The notes under the pieces were generated by a model. The model saw only the letters and a program-made list of their open reading frames with translations. It had not been told where the DNA came from and ran no database searches. Positions 1 through 5,676 of a stretch of 30,489 bases of DNA are shown in pieces; the first letter of the stretch is position 1; the number at the start of each line of letters is the position of its first letter. This stretch comes from a virus, in IMG/VR virus record IMGVR_UViG_3300033153_002955, positions 1 to 30,489 of that record. One strand, 5' to 3'. Made by a program: the position numbers and the translations under genes.

Positions 1-314
1 AAGATGAACAAATAATTTGTTGTCTGATACTTCCGGGATATAAACGATTGCATAAATTATAAAAACAAAAGAAAGTAATCCCGTTAACCCGGTTGCCAAC
101 ATCATCCAATCAATTCCGTTTTTTCTAACGGAAGATTCTCTTTTTCTTGCTGAATCACGATCATCAATTTCTAATCTGTAAACCTCTTGAAGATGATTAT
201 TTGCAATTATCTTTTGTTGGTCAGTCATTTCATCATCTTTATCAATTAGATTTTTAACAACTCCCAAAACACCACGATCGGGTAAAACATCAGCAATTTT
301 ATCGAATAATTTTG
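1..314. repeat. Left copy of a 314-bp imperfect terminal repeat
   Basis: Bases 1-314 align without gaps to 30176-30489, the exact right end of the window. I count 14 substitutions (95.5% identity). Twelve are silent in the shared holin-like reading frame and two change an amino acid. The repeat runs exactly to both window ends, as expected for an overlap of a circular or circularly permuted genome assembled from two closely related strains. Confidence 0.9.
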
Positions 315-369
315 GAGCAACCTTTTTTAAAAAACCACCGAATTTTGTTTCTTTAATTTTACTTGGCAT
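1..369 (-). CDS. Holin-like two-TM membrane protein, C-terminus beyond left edge
   Basis: The start codon at 369 overlaps the stop of the downstream lysin gene. The 123 visible residues give a basic amphipathic N-terminus (MPSKIKETKFGGF), a charged middle rich in Asp/Arg (EIDDRDSARKRE) and one hydrophobic segment (roughly residues 90-112) before the window ends. The arrangement of a charged DRDSARKRE-like stretch followed by two membrane segments resembles the GTA_holin_3TM type of phage membrane protein, which forms the lysis pore. That family link is from memory and moderate. The right edge of the window holds the same gene with the N-terminus missing. The visible parts differ at only two residues (Asp/Ala and Ala/Gly). 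Merging the two gives a protein of about 146 residues, so this is probably one gene cut by the linearisation point. It sits directly before the lysin gene in transcription order, which fits a lysis role. Confidence 0.6.
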   Translation of the reverse strand, partial: MPSKIKETKFGGFLKKVAPKLFDKIADVLPDRGVLGVVKNLIDKDDEMTDQQKIIANNHLQEVYRLEIDDRDSARKRESSVRKNGIDWMMLATGLTGLLSFVFIIYAIVYIPEVSDNKLFVHL

Positions 370-817
370 TATCTATTATTTGTATTGAAACCTCTTCTCC
401 TTGTTCTAACGCTTTACTGATTAATTTGTAAATTCGAACATAAGCAACTGCTGACTTCCCAATATAACCATCAGCATCAATGTTATTGTGACATATATCG
501 CCCACGATTACGCATCCGCTTGTATCATCATCATCATTCCCAATGTGAATTAGAATATACTTGAAATTTGGAACATCTTTGATCTCTAACATTCCGTAAT
601 GAACATTATTTCCAAATCTTTTCAAATATCTTTCGTGATGTCCTCCAACTTTTCGATAACCAATTTTATACGTTCCGGATGGTATTCTTGTTTCGTTAAA
701 AACTTTGACCGCCCTTCCTTCATCTTCCAATGTGAAGCAATAAAATACATCATCAATAAATAGCAAACCGACAGTTGATTCATTATTTTCTGAAAATCGT
801 TGAACTTTTATTTTCAT
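359..817 (-). CDS. DUF5675-type putative lysin
   Basis: This 152-residue protein carries the pattern LIHIGNDDDDTSGCVIVG at about residues 90-107. The spaced His and Gly-Cys resemble the catalytic His/Cys arrangement of L,D-transpeptidase-like folds and are typical of DUF5675, a family common beside holin genes in Bacteroidota phages. The N-terminus (MKIKVQRF) and the segment RIPSGTYKIGYR also fit that family. It probably acts on peptidoglycan at lysis, but catalysis is inferred from family and position only. It overlaps the membrane-protein gene 814-1107 by 4 nt and is followed by the holin-like gene, so the three look translationally coupled. No signal peptide is seen, which fits export through a holin lesion. 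Confidence 0.65.
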   Translation of the reverse strand: MKIKVQRFSENNESTVGLLFIDDVFYCFTLEDEGRAVKVFNETRIPSGTYKIGYRKVGGHHERYLKRFGNNVHYGMLEIKDVPNFKYILIHIGNDDDDTSGCVIVGDICHNNIDADGYIGKSAVAYVRIYKLISKALEQGEEVSIQIIDNAK

Positions 818-1107
818 TTTCGTTTGTAATTATTTCTTAATTCTAATTCCAATGATCGGATCAAATGTTTGTTATCTTCTATTTGTTTTTCAAGCTTGGA
901 AATTTTTAAATCTTCTTCATCTTTAAGATATTTTAAATCTTTTTCAGAAACCTCTTGTTTTGGCATAACCATTGCCTTATCAATTTTTGAATTCAAACTT
1001 AAATATCCGCCAAACACAGAAACAATCACTGAACCTATTACAATGACATTTTGAAATGTTAATGTAAAATCGGGTTTACCATCTCCATCAATATCAATGT
1101 TTGCCAT
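814..1107 (-). CDS. Small membrane protein with C-terminal coiled coil, lysis cluster
   Basis: The protein is 97 residues. It starts with a short Asp/Gly-rich stretch (DIDGDGKPDF), followed by one membrane segment at about residues 20-40 (VIVIGSVIVSVFGGYLSL). From about residue 55 to the end it is a highly charged helix (EEDLKISKLEKQIEDNKHL) with heptad-like spacing. A single membrane span plus a coiled coil fits a holin, antiholin or spanin-like role, but nothing here decides between them. The gene overlaps the lysin by 4 nt and the 51-residue membrane gene upstream by 14 nt. Position is the main argument for lysis. Confidence 0.55.
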   Translation of the reverse strand: MANIDIDGDGKPDFTLTFQNVIVIGSVIVSVFGGYLSLNSKIDKAMVMPKQEVSEKDLKYLKDEEDLKISKLEKQIEDNKHLIRSLELELRNNYKRK

Positions 1108-1249
1108 CTCTTAAATTATTAACGATTCGCATCACAGTATAAATTATTGATGTCAACAAAACAATCGTTTGCAAAATTGGATTAATTAAATCTAATATGG
1201 AAACAAAAAACGCTCCAAAATTCATCCCGTAAATTTTCAAATCTTCCAT
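1094..1249 (-). CDS. 51-residue membrane protein, lysis cluster
   Basis: ATG at 1249 follows the stop codon of the upstream structural gene with no gap, and the frame runs 51 residues to TGA at 1094-1096. The sequence starts MEDLKIYGMNFGAFF and contains a long hydrophobic helix (about residues 12-41, including LQTIVLLTSIIYTVM), then a short basic tail (RIVNNLRDGKH). This is a single-pass or hairpin membrane protein. Together with the two following membrane proteins it may form the holin/antiholin set. No family is recognised, and the coding claim rests on tight packing and frame. Confidence 0.55.
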   Translation of the reverse strand: MEDLKIYGMNFGAFFVSILDLINPILQTIVLLTSIIYTVMRIVNNLRDGKH

Positions 1250-1837
1250 TTATATAACTGTTATCAAAAAGTCTTCCACTCTCGCAGTTGCATTGTTCTT
1301 GTTTGCTTTAATTTGAATCTTTACCCCGCTTGTTTTGATGTCGTTTTTAACATAAAACTGTGTTGTTCTTGAATATCTTACTTCTGTACCATTCACCGCT
1401 ATATCATCGTGACTAAACTCTACTGATTTTGTTGTGTCAGGAAAATATAATCTTGCATCTAACCTTGTGTTGGCTGATCCACTCGTTACATCAAAATCGT
1501 TTCTTATTAACACAATCTTGCCTTCGGGAATCTCTGATAAATCAATAACATTATTTGCAGAATCCCATAAATCTCCGGTAACATAGCTTGGTTTATGTGA
1601 TGTAAATGTACTTGATCCTGCTTTATTGTTGGTTAAATCTGTCCAAGTATCAACTGATAAATTAATCGGTGTTGTTGTCGTTGCAGTATCTTCATAAAAT
1701 GCAAAACCACCTTGAGCATCATAAAGAGCATTTATCGAATTTTTAATTTCATTCATATCAGATGCTGAAACCTTGTATTGATTCGCTAAAGCCGAAATCT
1801 GATTATCTATTTTGTCAGTAAATGTAATTTTTGCCAT
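1250..1837 (-). CDS. Putative structural protein (tail or decoration)
   Basis: This 195-residue protein has a helical N-terminus (about residues 1-40, DKIDNQISALANQYKVSASD) and then a Thr/Ser/Asn-rich, beta-strand-like body (NLSVDTWTDLTNNKAGSSTF, LIRNDFDVTSGSANTRLDAR). That pattern, a short helix followed by a jelly-roll-like domain, is common in receptor-binding or decoration proteins of marine flavobacterial phages. The start codon overlaps the stop of the tail-completion gene (1837), so it is translated with the connector genes. I cannot name a family. A virion surface or neck role is inferred from position and composition. Confidence 0.45.
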   Translation of the reverse strand: MAKITFTDKIDNQISALANQYKVSASDMNEIKNSINALYDAQGGFAFYEDTATTTTPINLSVDTWTDLTNNKAGSSTFTSHKPSYVTGDLWDSANNVIDLSEIPEGKIVLIRNDFDVTSGSANTRLDARLYFPDTTKSVEFSHDDIAVNGTEVRYSRTTQFYVKNDIKTSGVKIQIKANKNNATARVEDFLITVI

Positions 1838-2322
1838 TATGATTGTAATTCGTTTTGTAATTCACTTTGTAACCCTCCGCTTGGATCAATCTGTTGTACC
1901 TTATTTGATAAATCAATGACCGCTCTAAAATATGTTTTATCATCAGCATCTTCTTCAAAATATGATGTATTTTCTAAAACGCTTGTATAAACATTAAAAC
2001 CATTTGAACTTAAATCAAAATATCCGTTTGATCGTGTTCTAACTAACTTCAAAACATCTGAAACAATTTGATTGCATTGTAACTCGCCTCCGGAATCAGA
2101 ATCAAAGGCAGTTACAACTTCAATTCTCGTTATGCATTCCAACATAAACGAATCTCGATTAAAATCAAGCTCATTATTTTGCAACGAATAAACTTTTATA
2201 AATGGTTCTGTGGCATTAGATGGAACACGATTATAAACATCAACAGATACACCATTTGAAACGATTGAATCTGTTAATCGATCTATAATAGCTTTTCTGA
2301 TAAAATGTAATGCCTCAATCAT
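1837..2322 (-). CDS. Tail completion/terminator protein, DUF3168-like
   Basis: The 161-residue protein lies at the usual tail-terminator position after the gp10-like gene. Features that fit the DUF3168/tail-terminator fold are the N-terminal helix (ALHFIRKAIIDRLTDSI), the segment VYNRVPSNATEPFIKVYSLQ and the strand-rich middle (ECITRIEVVTAFDSDSGGE). Such proteins cap the tail tube and join it to the head. An odd C-terminal addition consists of short near-repeats (LQSE-LQNE-LQS), visible in the DNA as a small repeat near 1838-1875. It overlaps the gp10-like gene by 4 nt. Confidence 0.7.
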   Translation of the reverse strand: MIEALHFIRKAIIDRLTDSIVSNGVSVDVYNRVPSNATEPFIKVYSLQNNELDFNRDSFMLECITRIEVVTAFDSDSGGELQCNQIVSDVLKLVRTRSNGYFDLSSNGFNVYTSVLENTSYFEEDADDKTYFRAVIDLSNKVQQIDPSGGLQSELQNELQS

Positions 2323-2693
2323 TTAAGAGATTCTTTAATTTTACGATTTATTCTGTTGGTTAACAATTTTAGGTTTCTGTAAATGTTCGGATAAAAATAA
2401 GGTTTTGGTTTTCTAAATCTTGATCCAAATTCTTGAACTACTGCATAATCAAAATTATCTTCGCCTAATGCTATGGATTCAACTAATGCTTCTTTTTTAT
2501 TTATCTTAATATGAACTTGACTTCTTAAATTCCCTGTGTCAACAGGAGCATCTCGAACAATATCACCTTCAGATTTTAATGCAAACAATCTGATTGATTT
2601 TGATGCTTCTTTTTTGTCGATTTGATACAACTTTGCCAACTTTGAATTTAAAGCAATCATATCTTTTTTGTTGAGTCTAAATTCATTCTTCAC
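2319..2693 (-). CDS. HK97 gp10-like head-tail joining protein
   Basis: The 124 residues include the signature of the HK97-gp10_like family: DIVRDAPVDTGNLRSQVHIK at about residues 46-65, then YAVVQEFGSRFRKPKPYFYP. The family member in HK97 is a head-tail connector or tail-assembly protein. The gene overlaps its neighbours on both sides (11 nt with the head-closure gene, 4 nt with the tail-completion gene), as in most siphovirus connector operons. Length is normal for the family. Confidence 0.85.
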   Translation of the reverse strand: MKNEFRLNKKDMIALNSKLAKLYQIDKKEASKSIRLFALKSEGDIVRDAPVDTGNLRSQVHIKINKKEALVESIALGEDNFDYAVVQEFGSRFRKPKPYFYPNIYRNLKLLTNRINRKIKESLK

Positions 2694-3012
2694 GATGCAC
2701 CGCTTTTATTTTTGTAAAAAAACGATCAACAGAATCAAACTTATCTGTTAATCTATATTTGCCGGGAATGTTTTCAATCTGCAATAAATCGCCAATGTAC
2801 AATTCATCAGATGTCTTTTTTCGTATGATTAATTCCATTTCCTTATACAATGATCGCTTTCCATTTTCTTGCCTAATTTCACCGCTTAAATCTTTTTTGT
2901 CTGCCCAAATATTCATAAACAAAGATTGAGTTGAATTATAACCGCCAAAACCATCTGATGATTTTGATAATCGATAAACTTCAACCCTTGTATTTAATTT
3001 CCCTGCATCCAT
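2683..3012 (-). CDS. Head-closure protein (SPP1 gp16 / phage_H_T_join family)
   Basis: The 109-residue protein begins MDAGKLNTRVEVYRLSKSSD and has FMNIWADKKDLSGEIRQENG in the middle and YRLTDKFDSVDRFFTKI near the end. This order, an N-terminal strand stating the axis, then W-A-D-K and a Gly-Glu turn, is typical of the phage head-tail adaptor family that closes the portal channel after packaging. The gene shares one base with the gp6-like gene upstream and overlaps the gp10-like gene downstream. Confidence 0.8.
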   Translation of the reverse strand: MDAGKLNTRVEVYRLSKSSDGFGGYNSTQSLFMNIWADKKDLSGEIRQENGKRSLYKEMELIIRKKTSDELYIGDLLQIENIPGKYRLTDKFDSVDRFFTKIKAVHREE

Positions 3013-3536
3013 TATATAAACAAGGATTTATAAGATGTAAGCATTGTTCTAACATCTGTTGGGATCATTTCAAATTTCTGTTCTTTAAAATCAGATCGAT
3101 TGTCGTAATATGTGCTGACCAATTGCATCATCGCATTTTTGATTAAGCTTCCACTAATACCGGATGTGACATATGTAACCTTGACCTCTTTTGATGGCAA
3201 TGTTGGTAGTTCAATAATGGAATCATCTATTCCATACACCTCGTAATCAGCAACCACAGAACCATCAACTGTAACTTCGGATATTGAAGAAATAGGAGCA
3301 AATGGCAATTCAAAGCGATCATTTACATCCCTTAAATAATACGTTCTGTTTTTTGAAACAATATCTTTTGAAATGTAATTTTCGCACCAAAGCCTTGATT
3401 GACTAATCATAGCACTAATCAAGTTGTCATCAGCAGATGTATCAACTCTTATATAATCTTTTGCCTCTTGAACCGTTACAAGTTCATTGCCTAAAGTTGA
3501 ATTGATTTTTATTTGCGTTAAAAAACCATTTTCCAT
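3012..3536 (-). CDS. Head-tail connector, gp6-like
   Basis: The 174-residue protein matches the gp6-like head-tail connector family: LVTVQEAKDYIRVDTSADDN at about residues 19-38, LISAMISQSRLWCENYISKD after it, then a strand region (FELPFAPISSISEVTVDGS). In HK97 and related phages this protein docks under the portal as the adaptor ring. The C-terminal helix (MMQLVSTYYDNRSDFK) fits the same family. It is the second gene after the promoter at 3745-3752. Confidence 0.85.
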   Translation of the reverse strand: MENGFLTQIKINSTLGNELVTVQEAKDYIRVDTSADDNLISAMISQSRLWCENYISKDIVSKNRTYYLRDVNDRFELPFAPISSISEVTVDGSVVADYEVYGIDDSIIELPTLPSKEVKVTYVTSGISGSLIKNAMMQLVSTYYDNRSDFKEQKFEMIPTDVRTMLTSYKSLFI

Positions 3537-3730
3537 TACTTTTTACGTTTTGTATATTTTCTTTTTGGCTTAAATTCTTTTGTTTCTTTTTCTATTTTTT
3601 CTTCTTTGAATTCAACGCCTAAACCTCTATTAATATAATGCCTTGCAGTTTTAGGATCAAGATTTATAATATCACCCTCGTTCCGGAAACCCTGAGATGA
3701 ATAAACTTGTTTTATCATTTTTATTTTCAT
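3536..3730 (-). CDS. Small basic-tailed protein ahead of the connectors
   Basis: I place the start at 3730 (MKIKMIKQVYSSQ), giving 64 residues. A longer frame exists up to 3790 but it would run through the terminator hairpin and the -7 box, so it cannot be translated from this promoter. The N-terminal part (QGFRNEGDIINLDPKTARHY) resembles small phage proteins with a single compact domain that precede gp6-like genes. The last 20 residues are strongly basic (KPKRKYTKRKK), suggesting contact with DNA or an acidic partner. No firm family is recognised. Confidence 0.6.
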   Translation of the reverse strand: MKIKMIKQVYSSQGFRNEGDIINLDPKTARHYINRGLGVEFKEEKIEKETKEFKPKRKYTKRKK

Positions 3731-3744
3731 ACTGATAATTTTAA

Positions 3745-3752
3745 CAAAGATA
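3745..3752 (-). promoter_or_regulatory. Promoter of the connector operon (-7 box TATCTTTG)
   Basis: On the minus strand TATCTTTG matches the Bacteroidota -7 consensus TAnnTTTG. It directly follows the T-tract of the preceding terminator, sharing its last T. The first start codon (3730) lies about 14 nt downstream. No good -33 element at the normal 17-23 spacing is seen; a TTTG lies in the terminator loop 16 nt upstream. Confidence 0.6.
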
Positions 3753-3786
3753 AAAAAAAAGAGAGCATCAAAACGATGCCCTCTCT
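3752..3786 (-). terminator. Intrinsic terminator after the endonuclease-like gene
   Basis: The minus strand reads AGAGAGGGCATC, a short T-rich loop, then GATGCTCTCT and nine T. The stem has about ten pairs with a two-base bulge. It ends the cassette 3812-4189 and abuts the next promoter. Confidence 0.8.
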
Positions 3787-3811
3787 TCAACTCAAAAACA
3801 CAATAACTTAT

Positions 3812-4189
3812 TCAAAAAGAATGGAATTCAAATTTATTAAAATAATGTCTATTTTTCCCCTCTAAATTCAATCTAATTGTACTCATTTTACCAATATTTT
3901 TAATAATAAAAAATCCATTGTAATAATGTATATAAACGGCAAAAAAATCAACTTCTTCTTGAGAATAACCATTAGAATCTGTTGTTAAATTTACTTTAAA
4001 GGATTTTTGATCTTCTTTAATATCTTTAAAATTAGATTTGACTTGTATTTTGTAAAATCGTTTACCATCATCAACAACAATATCATATCTTGAATGTGGA
4101 CTAATTGGTAAGCTTGGAAGAATTCCCCTCCTTAAGCATTCTACACAAAATTTAAGTTCAGCAGATACCCCATTTAGATTGGAATTCAT
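3812..4189 (-). CDS. PD-(D/E)XK endonuclease-like protein (PDDEXK_5 / I-Ssp6803I type)
   Basis: I place the start at 4189 (MNSNLNGVSAELKF), giving 125 residues, because a longer frame to 4252 crosses a terminator and a -7 box. Visible elements are the N-terminal helix with Glu11 (GVSAELKFCVECLRRGI), then SLPISPHSRYDIVVDDGKRF with Asp36, then KIQVKS with Gln49 and Lys51. This E...D...QxK layout is that of the PDDEXK_5 family, which includes the cyanobacterial intron endonuclease I-Ssp6803I. It is probably a free-standing homing endonuclease or related DNA-cutting enzyme; the substrate is unknown. It has its own promoter and is flanked by terminators on both sides, so it is an autonomous insertion between capsid and connector genes. 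The ATG is only 4 nt from the -7 box, implying a leaderless mRNA. Confidence 0.7.
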   Translation of the reverse strand: MNSNLNGVSAELKFCVECLRRGILPSLPISPHSRYDIVVDDGKRFYKIQVKSNFKDIKEDQKSFKVNLTTDSNGYSQEEVDFFAVYIHYYNGFFIIKNIGKMSTIRLNLEGKNRHYFNKFEFHSF

Positions 4190-4193
4190 ATCA

Positions 4194-4201
4194 CAAAAAT
4201 A
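4194..4201 (-). promoter_or_regulatory. Leaderless promoter (TATTTTTG, 4 nt before ATG)
   Basis: Minus strand TATTTTTG followed by TGAT and then ATG at 4189. The expected start of transcription falls on or beside the start codon. It lies immediately downstream of the terminator at 4205-4235. The same geometry recurs at 7567, 12221 and 26555. Confidence 0.65.
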
Positions 4202-4204
4202 TAC

Positions 4205-4235
4205 AAAAAAAAACCATCGCATTTTACAACGATGG
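4205..4235 (-). terminator. Intrinsic terminator of the four-gene mini-operon
   Basis: Minus strand CCATCG, 10-nt loop, CGATGG, nine T. It follows the Cys-rich gene ending at 4268 and precedes the endonuclease promoter. Confidence 0.8.
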
Positions 4236-4267
4236 CTTTCCAAACTAAACAATAAAACTAAATAAAA

Positions 4268-4393
4268 CTATATCAAAGATGCTTCAAAACAATGTCCTGA
4301 ACACCAATCACCTTCACATTCACGACCGCATTCACGACATTCGTTTTCATAATTATTTTCATATGCAGGATTTCCATAATCTACTGTTTCCAT
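4268..4393 (-). CDS. 41-residue cysteine-rich mini-protein
   Basis: ATG at 4393 overlaps the stop of the 55-residue gene (TAATG arrangement). The frame gives 41 residues ending at TAG 4268-4270. The second half holds Cys-rich NECRECGRECEGDWCSGHC: five Cys within 17 residues plus a His, at C-x2-C-x3-C-x5-C-x3-C spacing. This looks like a small zinc-binding knuckle. The rest is acidic and Tyr/Asn rich. Nothing in the sequence names a function; a host-takeover or DNA/RNA-binding role is only a guess. It is the last gene of the mini-operon. Confidence 0.55.
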   Translation of the reverse strand: METVDYGNPAYENNYENECRECGRECEGDWCSGHCFEASLI

Positions 4394-4560
4394 TAATTCC
4401 TGCTTTTAATTTCATTGATACGCACTTCCACTTCGCTTAATCGTTCTGCAATGTAAAGATAGTCAGCAGTTATTAAATTGCATTTATACCTTCGCAACTT
4501 ACTAATTTCATTTAAATAGATGGTTGCCCAATTAAAATTATTTTCTGATTTGCGTTCCAT
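4393..4560 (-). CDS. 55-residue helical hypothetical protein
   Basis: ATG at 4560, stop TAA at 4393-4395. The sequence (start MERKSENNFNWATIYLNEIS, later ADYLYIAERLSEVEVRINEI) is predicted to be almost all helix, in two amphipathic segments, with many charged residues. No membrane span or known motif. It ends in a 3-nt overlap with the next start, so it is co-translated with the Cys-rich protein. I recognise no family. Confidence 0.5.
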   Translation of the reverse strand: MERKSENNFNWATIYLNEISKLRRYKCNLITADYLYIAERLSEVEVRINEIKSRN

Positions 4561-4562
4561 TT

Positions 4563-4715
4563 TTAAGATTTGTTAAATAAAAAGTTAATGATTTGAATTA
4601 ATATATAAGAATCCCCTGCAAAAAGAATTGAAAATAAAATTAGCAATTTAATTTTGTTAATGCGATTCTGTTTTTTTGTGATCTTCTTTATCACGATGTA
4701 ATCTTTGACATCCAT
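4563..4715 (-). CDS. 50-residue single-pass membrane protein
   Basis: ATG at 4715 overlaps the region of the previous stop (TGATATGG). The protein has a basic N-terminal part (MDVKDYIVIKKITKKQNRIN) followed by one hydrophobic segment (LLILFSILFAGDSYILIQII) and a short tail. By the positive-inside rule the N-terminus would be cytoplasmic. Small membrane proteins of this type in phage accessory cassettes are often superinfection-exclusion factors, but that is inference only. Confidence 0.5.
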   Translation of the reverse strand: MDVKDYIVIKKITKKQNRINKIKLLILFSILFAGDSYILIQIINFLFNKS

Positions 4716-4716
4716 A

Positions 4717-4845
4717 TCAAACATTTAAGATTGTGCATACAACGATAAACAAAACTGTTAAGACAGATGCAACCGCATAAAATGAAGCTAAATAGATGAT
4801 GTTGTTTGGCGATTCTTTAAGCCATTTGATTAACCATTCATACAT
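4717..4845 (-). CDS. 42-residue single-pass membrane protein
   Basis: First gene of the mini-operon. ATG at 4845, stop TGA at 4717-4719. It starts MYEWLIKWLKESPNN and then has one long hydrophobic segment (IIYLASFYAVASVLTVLFIV) to near the C-terminus. It is followed at once by a second membrane mini-protein, so the pair may act together at the cell envelope. No family is recognised. Confidence 0.5.
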   Translation of the reverse strand: MYEWLIKWLKESPNNIIYLASFYAVASVLTVLFIVVCTILNV

Positions 4846-4874
4846 AATTAAAAGTTTTTGAGTTTAAATATGAT

Positions 4875-4905
4875 GCAATCTATAAACTTTTTTTTAAAAA
4901 ACAAA
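4875..4905 (-). promoter_or_regulatory. Putative promoter of the four-gene mini-operon
   Basis: Minus strand TTTG (4902-4905), 19 nt, then TAGATTGC (4875-4882), a near match to TAnnTTTG. It lies between the terminator at 4947-4973 and the start codon at 4845. The -7 box is imperfect, so confidence is moderate. Confidence 0.45.
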
Positions 4906-4946
4906 ATATATCTTTAATAAATCATTTTGTCCGGTAGTTTTAGAGC

Positions 4947-4973
4947 AAAAAAAAAGGGATCGCAATGATCCCT
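4947..4973 (-). terminator. Intrinsic terminator (GGGATC/GATCCC stem)
   Basis: Minus strand AGGGATC, loop ATTGC, GATCCCT, nine T. The same stem is used at 5363-5390 and, with one loop change, at 22232-22259. Confidence 0.9.
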
Positions 4974-4994
4974 ATTTTAATGTTTATTTGATTG

Positions 4995-5270
4995 TTATAT
5001 TAAATTATTAGCGAATTCAATTGCTTGATCTAATGTAAGATTATCAGCCATTATTGTAGCTTTTTTTGGAAAATTAGTTTTTGTTTTCCAAACAGTATGA
5101 CTTGAATCTTCATTATTTGTTGATCCAACAATTGAAATTTCAATATTACTATATATAGAATGATTTAAAGATTGTTCAGTTGTTACTGATATTCTGTTTT
5201 CTTTTTGGTTTTCTTTAGTAAAAGTTTTTTCTTCTTTTGTGTAAGTTGGAAAAATTGATTCGTAGTTCAT
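4995..5270 (-). CDS. 91-residue hypothetical protein in a monocistronic cassette
   Basis: I choose the ATG at 5270 (MNYESIFPTYTKEEK). A TTG at 5303 in the same frame overlaps the -7 box itself and cannot be a start for this transcript. The protein is Thr/Ser/Asn/Glu-rich with a strand-like middle (SLNHSIYSNIEISIVGSTNN, TVWKTKTNFPKKATIM) and a C-terminal helix (LTLDQAIEFANNLI). No motif is recognised. It stands alone between its own promoter and terminator, the pattern of a phage moron. The ending, a domain with an alternating pattern followed by an 'A-I-E-A-x-N' helix, is similar in style to the 53-residue protein at 22281-22442. Confidence 0.6.
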   Translation of the reverse strand: MNYESIFPTYTKEEKTFTKENQKENRISVTTEQSLNHSIYSNIEISIVGSTNNEDSSHTVWKTKTNFPKKATIMADNLTLDQAIEFANNLI

Positions 5271-5300
5271 AATTTCTATTGTTTTATCGTTTTGTTGATA

Positions 5301-5308
5301 CAAATATA
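5301..5308 (-). promoter_or_regulatory. Promoter, -7 box TATATTTG
   Basis: Minus strand TATATTTG followed by TATCAACAAAA and a leader of about 30 nt to ATG 5270. The stretch around the box (5293-5310) recurs nearly unchanged at 5618-5635 and 22684-22696, so it is a reused promoter unit. Confidence 0.75.
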
Positions 5309-5362
5309 AAAAAATATTTTCAATTTTAAACTATAATTTAAAAAATATTTTCAGTTTTACGC

Positions 5363-5390
5363 AAAAAAAAAGGGATCGCAATGATCCCTT
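5363..5390 (-). terminator. Intrinsic terminator (GGGATC/GATCCC stem)
   Basis: Minus strand AAGGGATC, ATTGC loop, GATCCCTT, then nine T. It ends the 60-residue gene cassette. Confidence 0.9.
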
Positions 5391-5413
5391 TACTTGATGA
5401 TTGTTTGAATATT

Positions 5414-5596
5414 TTATAAATTAAAAATATCTTTAACAATTTTGCAATTTGGAAAATTTCCAATTTCTTTTTTTGCATCAGATTCAGTTTCAAATCTTTT
5501 TGCATCTTTTACATCTCCAAATTGTGGTATGATAATACCGCCAAATTTGAAGTTTTTTATAAATGCTTTTCGATTGTTGATGATTATAAATTTCAT
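5414..5596 (-). CDS. 60-residue hypothetical protein in a monocistronic cassette
   Basis: ATG at 5596, TAA at 5414. The protein starts MKFIIINNRKAFIKNFKFGG and ends in a charged half with a helix (KDAKRFETESDAKKEIGNF). It is small, probably a compact alpha/beta fold, without membrane segment. It lies directly after the capsid gene but is separated from it by a terminator and has its own promoter, so it is an accessory gene rather than a head gene. No family recognised. Confidence 0.6.
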   Translation of the reverse strand: MKFIIINNRKAFIKNFKFGGIIIPQFGDVKDAKRFETESDAKKEIGNFPNCKIVKDIFNL

Positions 5597-5625
5597 AATG
5601 ATGTGTTTTATTGTTTTTGTTGATA

Positions 5626-5633
5626 CAAATATA
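5626..5633 (-). promoter_or_regulatory. Promoter, -7 box TATATTTG
   Basis: Minus strand TATATTTG followed by TATCAACAAAAACA and a 30-nt leader to ATG 5596. It shares at least 18 identical bases with the promoter at 5301. Confidence 0.75.
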
Positions 5634-5676
5634 AAGTAAATATTCTAATTAAAAAAATATTTTCAATAAATAATGC

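Noticed and set aside
869-1054. Plus-strand reading frames across the window
   Set aside because: All plus-strand frames of 60 codons or more overlap clearly coding minus-strand genes, lack phage-like sequence and have no promoter; I treat them as shadows.
3731-3790. Longer N-terminus of the small gene at 3536 (start at 3790)
   Set aside because: It would include the terminator hairpin and the -7 box; the ATG at 3730 fits the promoter.
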